33,992 bases of DNA from Zoogloeaceae bacterium (GTDB lineage Bacteria; Pseudomonadota; Gammaproteobacteria; Burkholderiales; Rhodocyclaceae). The DNA lies in the NCBI GenBank assembly GCA_031273565.1, contig JAISRR010000119.1, forward strand, positions 1 to 33,992. Reading direction: 5' to 3'. The notes beneath the pieces were generated by a model. That model was not told the DNA's origin. It saw nothing but the letters and a program-made list of their open reading frames with translations, and made no database searches. Below, in pieces: positions 19,367-29,475 of this stretch. Position 1 is the stretch's first letter. Each line of letters opens with the position of its first letter. The position numbers and the translations under genes were made by a program.

Positions 19367-20563
19367 ATGAGCGATCCCCAAACCCTCACCCTTCTGGGTT
19401 CCACCGGCTCTATTGGCAACAGCACGCTGGAGGTGTTGCGGCTGCACCCGGAGCGTTACCGGGTGTTTGCCTTGTGCGCGCATCGGCAGTGGGAGCGTCT
19501 ACTGCTTCAGTGTCGGGAATTCAGGCCGGATTACGCCGTGTTGGGCAGCGCGGAGGATGCGGGGCATTTGCAGGCGGCTTTACGTGAATCCGGGATCAAA
19601 ACCGAAGTGCTGCATGGCGCGGAGGCTTTGTGTCAGGTGGCGGCGGCATCGGAAGTGGATACGGTGATGGCGGCGATTGTCGGCGCGGCGGGGCTGGCTC
19701 CGGCGCTGGCGGCGGTGCGGGCGGGGAAAAAAATTCTGCTGGCGAACAAGGAAGCGCTGGTGATGACCGGCGCACTGTTCATGCAAACCGTTGTCCGTCA
19801 CGGCGCGACGCTGTTGCCGGTCGATAGCGAGCACAACGCGATTTTTCAAAGTCTGCCTGCGGGCTTCAAGCCGGGGTTGGCGCATACGGGGGTGCGCCGT
19901 CTGTTGCTCACGGCGTCGGGCGGGCCGTTTCGCAATCGGGCGGCGGCGATGGAATCGGTGACGCCGGAGGAAGCCTGCGCCCATCCGAATTGGGCGATGG
20001 GGCGTAAAATATCGGTGGATTCCGCTTCCATGATGAACAAGGGGCTGGAACTGATTGAGGCGCACTGGTTGTTTGGCGTGCCGGGCGAGCGGATTCAGGT
20101 GGTGGTGCATCCGCAAAGCGTGATTCATTCGCTGGTGGAATACGTGGATGGTTCCGTATTGGCGCAGTTGGGTAACCCGGATATGCGCACGCCGATTGCG
20201 CACGCGCTGGCTTACCCGGAGCGTATTGCGGCGGGCGTTGCGCCGCTGGATTTGTTCCAGATTGCGCGGCTGGATTTTCAGGCTCCGGATGTTGAGCGTT
20301 TTCCCTGCCTGAAGCTGGCTTACGCGGCGCTGGCGGCGGGTGGAACGGCGCCTGCGGTGTTGAACGCGGCGAACGAAATCGCGGTTGATGCTTTTTTGGC
20401 GCGGCGGCTTTCTTTTCCCGGCATTGCCTGGCTGGTCTCCGCCGTTCTGGACGCCTTGCCCGTTATCCCGGCAGAGACGCTGGAAGTGGTGCGGGCTGCG
20501 GATGCCGAAGCCCGGATTCGCGCGGGTGAACTGTTGCAGAAATTTTTTGAGAGCGGATGCTGA
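19367..20563 (+). CDS. dxr: 1-deoxy-D-xylulose 5-phosphate reductoisomerase
   Basis: [30 protein letters not shown]...[15 protein letters not shown]...[13 protein letters not shown]...[26 protein letters not shown]. Confidence 0.97.
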   Translation: MSDPQTLTLLGSTGSIGNSTLEVLRLHPERYRVFALCAHRQWERLLLQCREFRPDYAVLGSAEDAGHLQAALRESGIKTEVLHGAEALCQVAAASEVDTVMAAIVGAAGLAPALAAVRAGKKILLANKEALVMTGALFMQTVVRHGATLLPVDSEHNAIFQSLPAGFKPGLAHTGVRRLLLTASGGPFRNRAAAMESVTPEEACAHPNWAMGRKISVDSASMMNKGLELIEAHWLFGVPGERIQVVVHPQSVIHSLVEYVDGSVLAQLGNPDMRTPIAHALAYPERIAAGVAPLDLFQIARLDFQAPDVERFPCLKLAYAALAAGGTAPAVLNAANEIAVDAFLARRLSFPGIAWLVSAVLDALPVIPAETLEVVRAADAEARIRAGELLQKFFESGC

Positions 20564-21945
20564 TGACAACGATTCTTGCTTTTCTTGTGTTGCTGGGCGT
20601 GTTGGTGGTGATACACGAATTCGGCCATTTTGCCGTGGCGCGGCTTTGCGGCGTCAAGGTGCTGCGCTTTTCCGTCGGCTTTGGTCGCGTGTTGTGGAAA
20701 CGGCGTTTGGGTAAAGACCAGATGGAATTGACGCTGTGCGCCATTCCTCTGGGCGGCTATGTGCGCATGGTGGATGAGCGCGAAGTGGATGAGGGCGAGC
20801 AGATTGCGCCGGAAGATTTGCCGCGCGCCTTCAATCGTCAAAGTGTCGGGCGGCGCAGCGCCATTGTCGCCGCCGGGCCAATCGCCAATTTTCTGCTGGC
20901 GTTGTTCATCTACTGGGTGATGTTCATGGTGGGCAGCGACGCGCTGCTCCCGGTATTGGGCGCGCCGGTCGCGGAGACGCCCGCCGCCCATGCCGGTATT
21001 GCGAATGGCGACCGGGTGCTCTCCGTGGGGGGCGAGGCCGTGGCGACTCTGGAAGATTTTCATCTGCGCCTCATGCGTCAGGCCAGCCAGAAAGATCGGG
21101 TCGAACTGGAAGTGCTGGATCGCCAGCAGGTGACGCATACGCGCCTTCTGGACATGCGGCGGCTGGCCGAAAAAGGTTGGGAGGGCGACCCGCTTGATAT
21201 TCTGGGTCTGCGCTGGTATCAACCGCCTTTCGCGCCGATTGTCGGCGAGGTGCTGCCCGCGTCGCCGGGCGAGAAGGCGGGGCTGCGGCAGGGGGATCGC
21301 GTGTTGTCCATTGATGGCGTCGCCATGCAAACCTGGGGTGAGGTTGTCGATGTCGTGCGCCGTTCTCCGGAACAGACCTTGCGGGTCGTCATTACACGGG
21401 CGGGGCAGGAGAGGTCGGTGGCCTTGACGCCGGAGACAAATGGAAAAATCGGTCGCATCGGCGTGGGCGTGTCGGAAGATGAAGTGGAAAAAGCGAAAGC
21501 GGCCTTTGATGAATTGCACACGCTGGCGCGTTATGGCCCCATGGACGCAGCAAGCAAGGCGATGCGCGCGACCTGGGATCAAACGGCGCTCACCGTGGTG
21601 ATGATGGGCAAGATGCTGACGGGCGAAGTTTCCTGGCGCAACCTCTCCGGCCCGGTGACGATTGCGGATTACGCGGGCAAGACCGCGCGCATCGGGCCGG
21701 ACGCCTACCTGAAGTTCATGGCCATCGTCAGCCTCTGTCTGGGGATATTTAATCTGTTGCCCATTCCTGTATTGGATGGAGGGCATTTGTTGTATCATGC
21801 GCTCGAAATCATCAAGGGTAGCCCCGTATCGGAAAAGGCCATGGAAATGGGGCAGAAAATCGGCATCTCCCTGTTGGCAACCCTGATGGTTTTTGCATTT
21901 TTTAACGATTTCAGTCGCCTGCTGACCCCCTTGTTTAATGGTTGA
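20557..21945 (+). CDS. rseP: Site-2 intramembrane zinc metalloprotease RseP
   Basis: HEFGH zinc motif ([27 protein letters not shown]), PDZ segments, C-terminal [19 protein letters not shown]. Confidence 0.96.
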   Translation: MLMTTILAFLVLLGVLVVIHEFGHFAVARLCGVKVLRFSVGFGRVLWKRRLGKDQMELTLCAIPLGGYVRMVDEREVDEGEQIAPEDLPRAFNRQSVGRRSAIVAAGPIANFLLALFIYWVMFMVGSDALLPVLGAPVAETPAAHAGIANGDRVLSVGGEAVATLEDFHLRLMRQASQKDRVELEVLDRQQVTHTRLLDMRRLAEKGWEGDPLDILGLRWYQPPFAPIVGEVLPASPGEKAGLRQGDRVLSIDGVAMQTWGEVVDVVRRSPEQTLRVVITRAGQERSVALTPETNGKIGRIGVGVSEDEVEKAKAAFDELHTLARYGPMDAASKAMRATWDQTALTVVMMGKMLTGEVSWRNLSGPVTIADYAGKTARIGPDAYLKFMAIVSLCLGIFNLLPIPVLDGGHLLYHALEIIKGSPVSEKAMEMGQKIGISLLATLMVFAFFNDFSRLLTPLFNG

Positions 21946-21948
21946 TGC

Positions 21949-24240
21949 ATGAGAAAAAAACTTTGCGCAGTTCTGGTCGCCGGTCTTGTCGCCAGCGCAG
22001 CTCAGGCTTTTGAGCCTTTTACCATTCGTGATATTCGCGTCGAAGGCATCCAGCGCACGGAAGCCGGGACGGTGTTTTCCTATCTGCCCGTCAAGGTGGG
22101 CGATACCCTGAACGACGAACAGGCTGCCCAGGCGATCAAGGCGCTGTTCGCCACCGGCTTCTTCAAGGATGTGCGCATTGAAGTGGAAGGCGATGTGCTG
22201 GTGGTGGTGGTGCAGGAACGTCCGGCCATTGCCCGCATCGACTTCATCGGCATGAAGGAATTTGAAAAAGACCAGATTACCGCCGCCATGAAGGAAATGG
22301 GACTTTCGGAAACCCAGATTTTCGACCGCGCCGTACTGGACAGGGCCGAGCAGGAATTGAAGCGCCAATATCTGTCGCGCGGCAAATATGCGGTGCAGAT
22401 TACCACCACCACCACGCCGCTGGAACGCAACCGGGTGGGCGTCAATTTCAACATCGTCGAAGGCGACGCGGCGAAAATCCGTGATATTCACATTGTGGGC
22501 GCAAAAAATTTCCGGGAAAAAGAATTGCTCGATCTGTTTGAGCAAACCACACCCGGTTGGCTCACCTGGTACACCAAGAGCGATCAGTATTCGCGGCAAA
22601 AACTCTCCGCCGATCTGGAAAAACTGCGCTCTTTCTACATGAACCGTGGTTATCTGGAATTTGAAGTGGCGTCCACGCAGGTCAGCATTTCTCCTGACAA
22701 GGAAAACATCTACATCACCGTCAATATCAGCGAAGGCGAGCGTTACCAGATTTCTTCCATCAAGCTGGCGGGCGAACTGATTTTGACGGAAGACGAAATT
22801 CGCAGCCTGATTCCCCTGAAGCCGGGGCAGGTGTTTTCGCGTGAAGAACTGAACAATACGACCAAGCTGGTCGCGGACAAGCTCTCCGAACGCGGCTATG
22901 CCTTCGCCAATGTCAACGCCGCGCCGGAACTTGACAAGGAAAACCGTCAGGTGGCGTTCACCATTTTCGTCGATCCCGGCAAGCGGGTGTATGTGCGCCG
23001 CGTCAACGTGACGGGCAATACGCGCACCCGCGACGAGGTAATTCGTCGGGAAATGCGGCAGATGGAAGGCGGCTGGTACAATGCCGATCAGGTCACGGTT
23101 TCCCGCCAGCGGGTCGACAAGCTCGACTATTTCTCCGATGTGACGGTGGAAACGCCGCCTGTGCCCGGCACGGCGGATCAGGTGGATGTGAACGTGAACG
23201 TTACGGAAAAACCCACAGGCAACATCATGCTGGGCGCGGGCTTTTCCAAGGAAGAAAAAGTCATGCTTTCCGGCTCCATCTCGCAAAACAACATCTTCGG
23301 CAGCGGCAAGCACCTGACGCTGGGACTCAATACCAGCAAGCTGAACCGCGTGTTGTCGCTCTCCTACACCGACCCCTATTTCACCGTGGACGGCATCAGT
23401 CAGGGGATTGATGTGTATCACCGCACTTTCAAGCCCACTTCTTCCACCATTGACATTGGCGATTACGAAAGCGCGTCCACCGGAGCGGGCATCCGTTTCG
23501 GTTTTCCCATTTCCGAGCGCGAGTCCATCGGCGTGGGTCTCGCCGTCGACCACACCAAGATTGATGTCTACTCCCAAAGTCCGTGGCGTTATCAGGAGTT
23601 TGTGAGCGAGTACGGCAAGTCCAACATTACGCTTCCCGCGACCGCCTGGTGGGTCAGCGATGGTAAGGACAGCGCCATTTTCCCGACCCGTGGCGTCTAT
23701 CAGCGCGCATCGGCGGAAGTCGCCCTGCCCGGCGGCGATTTGCAATACTGGAAACTCACCTACCAATACCAACGCTATTTCCCGGTTTCCAAACGTTTTA
23801 CCCTCATGCTGAACGGTGAAGTAGGCATCGCGGATGGTTTCGGCAAAAACGATGAAATGCCTTTCTACAAGAATTTCTATGTTGGCGGCATCAATTCTGT
23901 TCGCGGCTACGCTTCATCCAGTCTGGGGCCTGCCGACGAGTACGACGAAGACGAACGTCTGGGCGGCAATCGCAAGGTTGTGGGTAACGTCGAATTGTTG
24001 TGGGGGTTGCCGGGTTACGACAAGAGCCTGCGCATGGGCTGGTTCTTCGATGCCGGCCAAGCCTACAACAAAGGCAAGAAACACAAGGATTATGATGATA
24101 GGATACGCATGTCCACCGGCCTTTCCTTGTCCTGGATTTCCCCGATTGGCCCGCTGAAATTCAGTATCGCCAACCCCCTGAACGACCAGAAAGGTGACGA
24201 TACCGAAACCTTCCAGTTCCAAATGGGTTCCACTTTTTAA
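21949..24240 (+). CDS. bamA: Outer-membrane protein assembly factor BamA
   Basis: Signal peptide, POTRA domains (FTIRDIRVEGIQRTEAGTVFSYLPVKVGDTL...), beta-barrel with NSVRGY motif and C-terminal Phe. Confidence 0.97.
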   Translation: MRKKLCAVLVAGLVASAAQAFEPFTIRDIRVEGIQRTEAGTVFSYLPVKVGDTLNDEQAAQAIKALFATGFFKDVRIEVEGDVLVVVVQERPAIARIDFIGMKEFEKDQITAAMKEMGLSETQIFDRAVLDRAEQELKRQYLSRGKYAVQITTTTTPLERNRVGVNFNIVEGDAAKIRDIHIVGAKNFREKELLDLFEQTTPGWLTWYTKSDQYSRQKLSADLEKLRSFYMNRGYLEFEVASTQVSISPDKENIYITVNISEGERYQISSIKLAGELILTEDEIRSLIPLKPGQVFSREELNNTTKLVADKLSERGYAFANVNAAPELDKENRQVAFTIFVDPGKRVYVRRVNVTGNTRTRDEVIRREMRQMEGGWYNADQVTVSRQRVDKLDYFSDVTVETPPVPGTADQVDVNVNVTEKPTGNIMLGAGFSKEEKVMLSGSISQNNIFGSGKHLTLGLNTSKLNRVLSLSYTDPYFTVDGISQGIDVYHRTFKPTSSTIDIGDYESASTGAGIRFGFPISERESIGVGLAVDHTKIDVYSQSPWRYQEFVSEYGKSNITLPATAWWVSDGKDSAIFPTRGVYQRASAEVALPGGDLQYWKLTYQYQRYFPVSKRFTLMLNGEVGIADGFGKNDEMPFYKNFYVGGINSVRGYASSSLGPADEYDEDERLGGNRKVVGNVELLWGLPGYDKSLRMGWFFDAGQAYNKGKKHKDYDDRIRMSTGLSLSWISPIGPLKFSIANPLNDQKGDDTETFQFQMGSTF

Positions 24241-24256
24241 CGCAGGAGAATCAATC

Positions 24257-24772
24257 TTGAACACCAAATCCATCCTTGTCGCCAGTCTTTGCGTTGGTGC
24301 GCTGGCAGCCCCGTTTACAGCTTCCTTCGCTCAGGCGGCAGAGCTGAAAATCGGGTATGTGGATACCCAGCGCATTTTTCGTACTGCGCCCTCCGCCGTC
24401 AAGGCCGCCAAGGATATCGAAAACGAGTTTTCCGGCCGCGACCAGAACTTGCAGAAAATGGCGAAGCAGTTGCAGACCATGCAGGAAACCGTGGAAAAAA
24501 ACGCGCTGACCATGTCCGAAAGCGAGCGGCGCAACAAGGAGCGCGAATTTGCCGAGCTTTCCCGCGAGTTTCAAAGGAAGCAGCGTGAATTCCGCGAAGA
24601 CCTGAACCTGCGCCAGAACGAAGCCAACGCCGCCATCATCGAAAAGGCCAACAAGGCCATCAAGCAGATTGCCGACAGTGAAAAATTCGACCTGATTCTT
24701 CAGGATGTCGTTTGGGTCAGCCCGCGCCTGGACATCACCGACAAGGTGGTGAAGGCGCTCTCCGACAAGTAA
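24257..24772 (+). CDS. skp: Periplasmic chaperone Skp/OmpH
   Basis: TTG start at 24257 with aggag at 24243-24247; LKIGYVDTQRIFRTAPSAVKAAKDIENEFSGRDQNLQKM... coiled coil; between bamA and lpxD. Confidence 0.92.
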   Translation: MNTKSILVASLCVGALAAPFTASFAQAAELKIGYVDTQRIFRTAPSAVKAAKDIENEFSGRDQNLQKMAKQLQTMQETVEKNALTMSESERRNKEREFAELSREFQRKQREFREDLNLRQNEANAAIIEKANKAIKQIADSEKFDLILQDVVWVSPRLDITDKVVKALSDK

Positions 24773-24780
24773 TCCGCTGC

Positions 24781-25848
24781 ATGTCGGCGCACGCGTGGAT
24801 GCTGACGCTCGATCAGATTGTCGAGCGTCTTTCCGGCGTTTGTCCGGGCGAACTGCGTGGCGAGGGCGCGACGCCCATTCGCCAGATCGCGCCCCTGCAA
24901 AGCGCCGCGCCCGGTCAGATCGCTTTTCTGGCGAATCCGAAGTACAAAAAACACCTGCACCACACCCGCGCCAGCGCCGTTATTCTGCATCCGGACATGG
25001 CGACGGAATTGCCGGAGGCGATGGCGGCCATCCTGACGCCGAAACCCTACGTTTATTACGCCCGTGTCGCCGCCCTGCTGAATCCGCGCGCCCGCCGCGC
25101 CGCAGGCGTGCATCCGACAGCGACGGTTGAAAGCGAGATTCCCGCATCCTGCCACATCGGTGCGGGTGTCTGGGTCGCCCCCGGTGTGACGTTGGGGGAA
25201 CGGGTGGAAATCTGCGCCCATGCGATGATTGGCACGGACGTTACCATCGGCGCGGATAGCGTGATTTATCCTGGTGTCAGCATTTACGCCGACTGTTGCA
25301 TCGGCGAACGGGTCATCCTGCAGAGCGGTGCGGTCATCGGCGCGGATGGTTTCGGCTTCGCCCCCGATTTTGCCGACGATGGAAAAGGCGAATGGGTCAA
25401 GATTCCCCAGATTGGTCGGGTCGTCATCGGCAATGACGTGGAAATCGGCGCCAACACCAGTATCGACCGGGGCGCGCTGGAAGACACCATCATCGGCTGC
25501 GGCTGCAAGCTGGATAACCAGATCCAGATCGGGCATAACTGCGTGATTGGCGACTATACGGTCATCGCCGGTTGCGTCGGCATCGCGGGCAGCACCCACA
25601 TCGGGCATCACTCGGCCATTGGCGGCGCGGCGATGATTCTGGGACACCTCGACATCGCCCCCGGCACGGAAATTTCCCCCGGCAGCATGGTAATGAAAAA
25701 TATCACCCAACCCGGCAAATATACGGCGCTTTATCCGCTGGAACGGCACGAAAACTGGCTCAGGAACGCCGCGCAACTGCGGCATCTGGAGAAACTGGCG
25801 GCGAGGCTGGAAAAGCTGGAGCGGGAACAGGCCAAAAAAAGCGGCTAA
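24781..25848 (+). CDS. lpxD: UDP-3-O-(3-hydroxymyristoyl)glucosamine N-acyltransferase
   Basis: Hexapeptide repeats; GAVIGADGFGFAPDFADDGKGEWVKIPQIGRVVIGNDVEIGANTSIDRGALEDTIIG...NQIQIGHNCVIGDYTVIAGCVGIAGSTHIG. Confidence 0.97.
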   Translation: MSAHAWMLTLDQIVERLSGVCPGELRGEGATPIRQIAPLQSAAPGQIAFLANPKYKKHLHHTRASAVILHPDMATELPEAMAAILTPKPYVYYARVAALLNPRARRAAGVHPTATVESEIPASCHIGAGVWVAPGVTLGERVEICAHAMIGTDVTIGADSVIYPGVSIYADCCIGERVILQSGAVIGADGFGFAPDFADDGKGEWVKIPQIGRVVIGNDVEIGANTSIDRGALEDTIIGCGCKLDNQIQIGHNCVIGDYTVIAGCVGIAGSTHIGHHSAIGGAAMILGHLDIAPGTEISPGSMVMKNITQPGKYTALYPLERHENWLRNAAQLRHLEKLAARLEKLEREQAKKSG

Positions 25849-26528
25849 ACGGGCGGCGCAGGCGGCGCATCCCCGGCGCGACAAGGGGCATTCGACATGA
25901 TCTGGATGCGGTTGCATACGGCTTCGAGGTCGTTCTGGTCGTGTGAGACAAAAAGGCATGTGGTATGCATGTTGGCGAGGATGGCTTTCATTTCCGAACG
26001 AATGCCAGTTTTCAGTTGGCTGTCCAGATTGCTGAATGGTTCGTCAAGCAGCAATACCTTGGGTTCAGGGGCCAGAGAACGGGCCAGCGCGACGCGTTGT
26101 TGCTGGCCACCGCTGATCTCATACGGATAACGATTGGTCAGCGCTTCCATGCGCGTCAGTTCCAACATGGCGGAAACGCGCTTCTGGCGTTCATTGCGCG
26201 CCAGTCGATGCAGTCCGTAAGCGATGTTTTCCGCTACCGTTTTATGTGGGAAAAGTCCGTAATCCTGAAACACCATGCCAATCTGCCGTTCTTCCGGGCT
26301 GATGTGCGCGCTCATATCGGCAATGATCCGATCTTCCAGGCGAATCACGCCTTTCGGGATTCTTTCAAACCCGGCGATAATTCTCAGCAGGGTGCTCTTG
26401 CCCTGTCCGCTTGGGCCGGCGATGCCCAGTATTTCGCCACGCGCGACCGAGAGGTTGAAGGCTTCGAGAATCCAGGGGGCGTTTTTGCCGGGATAGGCGA
26501 AAAACAGATTTTCAATGACCAGAAACAC
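25845..26528 (-). CDS. fbpC: Iron(III) ABC transporter ATP-binding protein (FbpC-like, short C-terminus)
   Basis: Walker A GPSGQGKST, signature ISGGQQQRVALARSL, Walker B VLLLDEPFSNLD, H-loop SHDQNDLEAV; 227 aa, ends soon after the nucleotide-binding domain. Confidence 0.85.
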   Translation of the reverse strand: MFLVIENLFFAYPGKNAPWILEAFNLSVARGEILGIAGPSGQGKSTLLRIIAGFERIPKGVIRLEDRIIADMSAHISPEERQIGMVFQDYGLFPHKTVAENIAYGLHRLARNERQKRVSAMLELTRMEALTNRYPYEISGGQQQRVALARSLAPEPKVLLLDEPFSNLDSQLKTGIRSEMKAILANMHTTCLFVSHDQNDLEAVCNRIQIMSNAPCRAGDAPPAPPV

Positions 26529-28176
26529 GGCGTTGCTCCTTTTTTTCCCATCGCTGCGTCAGCAGGATAAAAATCACGCTCACTGCGATGATGCACAGCG
26601 ATGGCAGCGCTGTTTCCTCCAGTGCTTCGTTGTAGGCGAAACGGTATACCGTGGTGCCCAGCGTCTCTGAATTAAAGGGGCGCAAGATCAGGCTCAGCGG
26701 CAATTCCTTAACGATGTCGATGAACACCAGAACAGCGCCGCTGATCAGGGCATGTCGAATCAGTGGCAGATCGACCCGGAAGAAAGTCTGCGTGATTGAC
26801 CGTCCCAGCGTGCGCGAGGCTTCGGTGTAAACATTGCCCGTCCTGAAAAATCCCGTTTCCACCGCCTGATAACCGATGGTAAAAAAACGAACGCCATAGG
26901 CGAAAATCAGCATGGCGCTGCCCATGCTGATTTGCCGGATGGAAAGAGAGGGCATGAGCTGCGCCAGCGATTTATCCAGCCCTACGAACAGGAGGGTAAC
27001 GCCAATGGCCAGCACCGCCGAAGGAATGCCATAGCCGATGGTCGCTGCCTGCGCGGTCAGGATGCGTATCCGGCTGCCAAACAGCCGGTTGGCGTTAACT
27101 GTGGCCGTTGCCGCAACCATGATGATGGCGGTGGCAATGAACGCGACGCCGAGCGTGTATTGAATCGCTTGCCATAACGCATCCGTTCGTGCGGTCTGCC
27201 AACTTAATTTCAACCAGAGGAACATCTGCGCCAGTGGAATGACAAAACTCAGACAGATAACCAGCGCGCAGAACAGCGGTATGCCAAATCGGGAAAAGCC
27301 CGTTGCCTTTTGTGGCGTAAAGCGGCGTTCGCGGCTGGAAACGATGTGATATTTCCGCACATTCTGCAAACTCTTGCGCAGCAGGAGCGCCAGCAATACC
27401 AGCAGCAGCAGGATAAACGCGAGCCGGATTCCCGTATCGGTATCCCCCATGCCGAACCAGGCCGAAAAAATGGCGGTGGTAAAGGTATTGAGTCCGTAGT
27501 AGCTGACCACGCCAAAATCATTCAGGACTTCCAGACAGACCAGAATGCCCCCGGCTGTTGCGGAGGGCATGATCAGCGGCAAGGCGATAAAACAAAACAG
27601 GCCACGGCGTCCTCCCAGCAGCAGGGCGTTTTCAAAAAGCGAGCCGCTTTGCTGACACAAAAAGGCGCGGGTCAGCAAATAAACGTAGGGAAACAGGGTA
27701 ATGCTGAATATCCAGATCGCGCAGAGCATCGCCGGTATGGTCGGGAGCAGGGAATGGATGCGAAGATCAAAACAGTGCAGAAAAAAAGCCTGTACCGGCC
27801 CGGTATAGTCGAAGAATCCGCCATAGGCATAGGCTGCGATATAAGGGGGAATGGCAAGCGGGAGAATCAGCAGAACTTCAAAAGCGCGCTTGCCACGGAA
27901 ATCGTACATGCTGACCAGCCAGGCCAACGCCACGCCCAGCGTCAGCGCCATCATGCCACTGCCCGCGCCCAGAATGAGCGTCTCGAAAAAATACGTAGGC
28001 AGCATGTTGTCGCGGACATACTGCCAATATTCACCCGTCGGGGAAGAGGCAAGCCCGAAGCCCAGCGCGAGGAAAGGCGTCAGGATGCAAAGACAGGAAA
28101 ATCCGTGCAGCGCCGTCCAGCCATTTGCGGGCAAAAACCGGCGCGCGCGGCGCAGGGATTCAGACCAGCGCGGCAT
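26512..28176 (-). CDS. fbpB: Iron(III) ABC transporter permease (FbpB-like, fused two-domain)
   Basis: 554 aa with about 12 hydrophobic segments; LLILPLAIPPYIAAYAYGGFFDYTGPVQ and DIVKELPLSLILRPFNSETLGTTVYRFAYNEALEETALPSL. Confidence 0.9.
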   Translation of the reverse strand: MPRWSESLRRARRFLPANGWTALHGFSCLCILTPFLALGFGLASSPTGEYWQYVRDNMLPTYFFETLILGAGSGMMALTLGVALAWLVSMYDFRGKRAFEVLLILPLAIPPYIAAYAYGGFFDYTGPVQAFFLHCFDLRIHSLLPTIPAMLCAIWIFSITLFPYVYLLTRAFLCQQSGSLFENALLLGGRRGLFCFIALPLIMPSATAGGILVCLEVLNDFGVVSYYGLNTFTTAIFSAWFGMGDTDTGIRLAFILLLLVLLALLLRKSLQNVRKYHIVSSRERRFTPQKATGFSRFGIPLFCALVICLSFVIPLAQMFLWLKLSWQTARTDALWQAIQYTLGVAFIATAIIMVAATATVNANRLFGSRIRILTAQAATIGYGIPSAVLAIGVTLLFVGLDKSLAQLMPSLSIRQISMGSAMLIFAYGVRFFTIGYQAVETGFFRTGNVYTEASRTLGRSITQTFFRVDLPLIRHALISGAVLVFIDIVKELPLSLILRPFNSETLGTTVYRFAYNEALEETALPSLCIIAVSVIFILLTQRWEKKEQRRVSGH

Positions 28177-28248
28177 GACGGGACGCCCAGGGTTGCCAGC
28201 GGTTCACTGACACACGCCGAAATGGAACGCTGGTTTTACCCGTCCGGA

Positions 28249-29280
28249 TTATTTCCAGCCACCTTGAAGAAAAAGCTGGATCGCCTTGGCGTTGTTTTTG
28301 CCCAGCGTGGAAAAATCAATTGACTGTGTTTTGAACGTCCCCCAACTTTCCAGCAGTTGATGTTTTTTTGCCTTTGGATTGGTGGGGAACTCATAATTTT
28401 GGGCGGAAAAGTGTTCCTGTGCACGAACATCCGTCAGGAATTCGATGAAACGCAGCGCGTTTTCCCTGTTTTTCGCGTATCGGGCCAGGCCAATGCCGCT
28501 GACATTGACATGCGTGCCCGTGCTTTGCTGGTTCGGGAAAAACACGCCAATCTGTCTGGCCGCCCTGACTTCTTCCGGGTCTCTGGAATTGAGCATCTGG
28601 CCGATGTAATAGGTGTTCATCAAGGCCACGTCGCCGATTCCGGCAACGATGGATTTGGCCTGATCGCGGTCATTGCCTTTGGGCGGGCGGGCGAAATTGG
28701 CGGCGATGCCCCTGACCCAATCCCCCGCTGCCTTTTCTCCATCCAGCATGATGAGTGAAGCCAGAAGCGACTGGTCATACATCGCCGTGGAAGAACGGGC
28801 GACCACCTTTCCCTTCCATTTGGGATGCGCGAGGTCTTCGTAGGTTGAAAGCTGCGCGGGCTGCACCCGGTCGAGGGCGTAAACGATGACGCGCGCGCGC
28901 GTGGTCAGTCCGATCCAGTAATTTTCGGAATCCCGCAGGGTCGCGGGAATATTCGCCAGCGCCTTCGCTGAAGTCACGGGTTGCAGAACGCCGCTCGTTT
29001 TCGCTGTATGAAGAATGCCACCGTCAACCGTGATGAACACATCGGCGGCAGTGGCCTCGCCTTCACGCTTGATACGCTCGATCAGTTCCGGCGCCGCCGC
29101 GTTGAGTTCATTCACCTTGATGCCGGTTTCCTGCTGAAAAAGCGCATACAGGGCCTTGTCCGACTCGTAATGTCGCGCCGAATAAATATTGACGACCTGC
29201 TCACCTTCTGCTGCGGCGTTGCCAATGACGCACGACGCCAGAACAGCCATAAAAAACGATCCCAATTTTTTTCGCATCAT
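28249..29280 (-). CDS. fbpA: Iron(III) ABC transporter substrate-binding protein (FbpA/FutA-like)
   Basis: Signal peptide; VVNIYSARHYESDKALYALFQQETGIKVNELNAAAPELIERIKREGE...ADVFITVDGGIL...NTYYIGQMLNSRDPEEV. Start chosen at ATG 29280; 29277 and 29289 are alternatives. Confidence 0.92.
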   Translation of the reverse strand: MMRKKLGSFFMAVLASCVIGNAAAEGEQVVNIYSARHYESDKALYALFQQETGIKVNELNAAAPELIERIKREGEATAADVFITVDGGILHTAKTSGVLQPVTSAKALANIPATLRDSENYWIGLTTRARVIVYALDRVQPAQLSTYEDLAHPKWKGKVVARSSTAMYDQSLLASLIMLDGEKAAGDWVRGIAANFARPPKGNDRDQAKSIVAGIGDVALMNTYYIGQMLNSRDPEEVRAARQIGVFFPNQQSTGTHVNVSGIGLARYAKNRENALRFIEFLTDVRAQEHFSAQNYEFPTNPKAKKHQLLESWGTFKTQSIDFSTLGKNNAKAIQLFLQGGWK

Positions 29281-29364
29281 GTCCCGCATCCTTTCCTGCT
29301 GCTGAAATTTTTGAACGACGCCAATCCCGTGTGGAAATTTTCCCGACCGGAAGCACAGAAGCGG

Positions 29365-29392
29365 ATTATAAAGGGTTTCTTTCAACACGCAA
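29365..29392 (-). promoter_or_regulatory. Putative sigma70 promoter of the iron transporter operon
   Basis: Minus strand: TTGCGT (29387-29392), 16-bp spacer, TATAAT (29365-29370). Confidence 0.6.
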
Positions 29393-29407
29393 ATGATAGC
29401 CATTTGC
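29389..29407. promoter_or_regulatory. Fur-box-like operator upstream of fbpA
   Basis: GCAAATG-ATAGC-CATTTGC: perfect 7-bp inverted repeat over 19 bp, 13/19 identical to GATAATGATAATCATTATC, overlapping the -35. Confidence 0.65.
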
Positions 29408-29475
29408 ATTGACTTATGCGTCATGATCGGCGTACACCGCGCGCGAATTCAATCTTCCCGGCGACGCATGGTCAT

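Noticed and set aside
20320-23772. 1150-aa open frame on the minus strand antisense to dxr 3' end, rseP and bamA
   Set aside because: rseP and bamA are in the same frame with strong GC bias at the third codon position, which suppresses antisense stops. The translation is His/Gln/Arg-rich with no recognisable domain, and the sense strand has clear essential genes.
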